Translations under genes and position numbers: made by a program
Shown here: in pieces, positions 61,201-64,000 of the stretch
Layout of the letters: the number at the start of each line of letters is the position of its first letter
Position numbering within the stretch: position 1 is the first letter of the stretch
Notes under the pieces: generated by a model
Told to the model about the DNA's origin: nothing
The model's input: the letters and a program-made list of their open reading frames with translations, nothing else
Databases searched by the model: none
From: Paramecium sonneborni
Taxonomy: Eukaryota; Ciliophora; Oligohymenophorea; Peniculida; Parameciidae
Direction of reading: 5' to 3'
Assembly: GCA_905182985.1 (NCBI GenBank)
Contig: CAJJDN010000064.1
Span: 251,895 to 315,894 of the forward strand
DNA length: 64,000 nt

Positions 61201-64000
61201 AAAAATAATTTTAATGGTTTTTAGATGAAATTATATTTAATTGGGAAAGATAATAAATCAAAAGTATTGGTATTATAAATTGCGATATGACTGATGAATT
61301 ATTACTTATTTTATCTAATTAGATAAAGAAAATTAAGAATTACTCAACATAATTTAGAAGATATTATAATTTGAGGTCTATAAGTTTAAGAGATAATTCA
61401 AAAATAAGTGAAGAAGCTTGGATCGATTTTTTTAATAAGCTAATGGAATAAAAAGCTCAAATTTAGTTTCATTTAAAACAAAATGAGCAAGAACTCAAAA
61501 ATAAAAATTTAGTTAATGCAAATAGTGACAATGAAGAAAATGAAGAAGAAATTAATTCTAAGAATTTTCTAAATGGTTAAAAGGATGTCTAAATCCAAGA
61601 AACTAAAAAATAAAAAGAATTTAATGAATAATAAATAGATTCATAGAAATTATCTATTTAAGAAAAAGCAACTAGGGTTGAATTATTGGCTACTTCTAAT
61701 GCTGAATAATTATATGAAAATGAACTTTAAGTAAAAGATAAAGTGATTAATAATTTTTAAGATTTCAAGCCAAAATTTCCTTCAAATTTGCTACATATTT
61801 CATTAAATCTTGAATTTAACACTGTAACAAAAAAAGAGAAAGATAAGCTTTATTACAACATTATTGTTGGCCTAATAATCAATGTTGAAAGTTAAATAAG
61901 TAGTATTAAACTTACAAATGTAGATCTTAGTATTTTTATGCCAAATGTTTAGAAGGCTTAGGAATTAATAGGAATACTTATTAATAAATGTTATAAAAAT
62001 TAAGCTAAAAATTTTAAAAGTAAAATTGAAAAAATATTTTTAAATGTTAAAACTACAGACGAGGATGATGTTTAATTATTTGTTAAAACCTTTATATGCT
62101 CAAATCATATTCAATTAAAAAATTTAGAATTATCTGGATTTTAAAATAATGGAATTATTCGTTAAATTTTAAAATAGTTACCAAATAGAACTGAATATGT
62201 TTTGGAAACTTTAAAGTTAGACATCACAGAACAATTAACAGAAGGTGAAACATTCTAATTTTTGGAGAAAGTAATTTTAGGAAGTGTTTTACCAATAAAG
62301 GTATTAAAGTTAGGCAAAGCTATTCAATTTTCAAAAACTTAATTATCAGAGCTTTTATTAAATGAATAATTAATTCCTTTATCTCATTATATAATCACAA
62401 TTAATGATGAAGAAGAACAATTATAAATACATTCTTAAATTTTAGAATTATTATTCCAATAAAATTGCAAATTAAAAATATTAGACATAACTAAATCTTA
62501 AAATATGAACAAACTTTTGGAAAGGATAATAGAAAACATAAACCAAAATCTATCTATCTAGCTTGCTTTAGAAGAACTTTATTTTAATGGATAAATAAAG
62601 GCTGATTCTAAGTTTTTAAGTTTTTTATTTAGAATACTTAAAAATTTGAAGTAATTAAAATTTGATGATTTGGTTGTAGAAAATAAACAAGCTGTAGAAA
62701 ATTTTTTGATGGATTCTCATATAGAAATTATATAAAGAAATAATAGTATAATCGAAGTAAAAAAAATAACAGGAGATGGATTAGCTCCTTTTGTTGAAAA
62801 TTTTCTTTTAAATGATAAAATTGGATTTAGTTAGATTTCTTTAAAAGATCATGATCTCTTAACAAAATTAACTACTTTAAATTAAATAAATAATATAAAA
62901 ACATTAAAATTGGATATGGGATTGATTTATAATTCTTCAGTTTAATTAAGTGAAAATGGATTAACTTTGATAGCTGAAAAATTTATTTATAACGAAGAAA
63001 GTTATTGTGAAGAACTTTTATTATTTTAATTGCATCTTCGAATACCTACTGTCAAAGCAATAGTTAAACCCGCCCAGAAATTTCGAGACAATATAGCAGC
63101 TTAAAAGAGACAAGGAAGTTGTCAATTAAAAATAAAGGTTATTGTCTTCTATTATTCATTATATCTTTTAGATGAAGGACATGACTTATTGTTTAAGGAT
63201 TTATTTTATTTTGAATATATAAACATTGAAAGACTATAATTGTAAGTCACAAATTTTAACAATCAAAACTGTAAATCACTTTATACTAATGGTGAGAATT
63301 GGATGAAATTTCAATAGACTTACAATAGATAATATAAAACTAAATATCCTTTGAAATACCTTGATGTGTCTCGTAATGAGTTTGTATCTGAAAAAAAAGT
63401 TTGGTCTGATTTTTTGAATTTTAGTATTTTCTCAGACATGATGCCTGATTTGGAAACTTTCAATATTAATTTTATGGCAATCAATGATTTAATTACTGAA
63501 TATATTGTAGAAAATGCATTAAATTACCTTAATCAAAAACCTAGGAATTTTAAACTTCCAGTTAAAAGAATCAATTTTTCTTAAAATTCATCATTAACTG
63601 CAATTGGATGGAAGAATATTTTTGATAATTTTTTCTTGCATCCTAAAGTGGATTTAATAGAGCTTAATATGATGAGTACAATGTTGGATTCTTCCGAGAA
63701 ACTTGATGTTATTTACAATTGTTTTAGAAATAGAATAAATAAAACACCCACTAAAAATCTAAAATTGGAAATGTTTCTATGTTACAATGTAACAATAAAA
63801 GATATGATTAAACCATTTTTAGCTAAGCCTCCAATTGATTATAAGCCTCCCCCTCATCTAGCAGTATAAATAGATTATGAAAGTTGGAAATATGGTATCT
63901 ATGATGGTATACCTGAAGAATATGGAGAAAAAGTCTTAAATTATTAAAGACTATTTTATTAATATGCTGAATTTGAAGACACAGGGAAATGGAAAGAATT
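58264..64000 (+). CDS. Giant LRR-like membrane protein (paralog 2), 3' end beyond window
   Basis: Starts MNLVYNQLNQAARNEF at 58264 and runs off the end. An early 28-nt intron (GTATTTATTATTTC...CTTAG) and a 22-nt one (GTAATTTAATTC...TTTAG) match the positions of introns in paralog 1. Shared landmarks include KGYKGTFKVEHLIMIE, ISNPGIYKG, LNVSDNYLGTLNSF and RYDKLRLNIFDIS, then hundreds of residues of LRR-like units. The insert at about 61490-61760 is Glu/Gln-rich and looks like a less conserved linker. Near the end, NMMSTMLDSSEKL and KPPIDYKPPPHL mirror the pre-membrane part of paralog 1, so the missing 3' part should encode the membrane spans. Tandem gene duplication, well diverged. Confidence 0.78.

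Noticed and set aside
1..64000. tRNA, rRNA, CRISPR, insertion sequences or telomere repeats
   Set aside because: I looked for GC-rich cloverleaf-like blocks, regular repeat arrays, transposase motifs and G4T2/G3T3 tracts and saw none.

Overview
The window is macronuclear DNA of a ciliate, almost certainly a Paramecium. It is very AT-rich. Long protein-coding frames appear only when TAA and TAG are read as glutamine and TGA is the sole stop. These frames are broken by introns of only about 20-29 nt (GTA...TAG). Genes sit tens of bases apart, and neighbouring stop codons can be 7-25 nt apart. I saw no rRNA, tRNA, CRISPR, transposon or telomere repeats. For most intron-bearing models, removing the introns I could see leaves a length that is an exact multiple of three, which supports the boundaries.

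Layout. 0-5.1 kb: the 3' part of a giant single-pass membrane protein. 5.9-8.5 kb: a Q/P-rich protein with an alveolin-like segment. 8.6-15.2 kb: a degenerate kinesin-like protein, a small coiled-coil protein and a true kinesin. 15.4-18.8 kb: a short DNAAF5-like protein, a TPR protein and a CLAMP/C1a-32-like protein. 18.8-23.5 kb: small unknown genes and weakly coding AT-rich DNA. 23.5-26.4 kb: a TLDc protein of mEAK7 type and glutaryl-CoA dehydrogenase. 27.3-30.9 kb: two tandem calcium-dependent protein kinases with six EF-hands. 31.2-35.6 kb: a complete tmcB-like multi-pass PAS protein. 36.3-45.7 kb: a small CaaX protein, a DUSP-AZUL-HECT ubiquitin ligase, a CEP164-like protein and an outer-dynein-arm docking protein. 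45.7-50 kb: three genes without clear assignment. 50.3-64 kb: two tandem giant LRR-like proteins, the first ending in a transmembrane region and the second running off the window.

Many genes point to one cell structure, the cilium and its base: dynein preassembly (DNAAF5-like), dynein docking (ODAD1/CCDC63-like), the central pair (CLAMP), transition fibres (CEP164), kinesins and perhaps a TMEM17/216-like protein. CEP164-like and the docking gene are head to head and may share a promoter, as may the TPR and CLAMP genes.

Three single-N gaps (19302, 36955, 47824) are each flanked by exact direct repeats of 1041, 1130 and 926 bp. These are almost certainly unmerged overlapping contig ends, so the second copies of genes at those places should be discounted.
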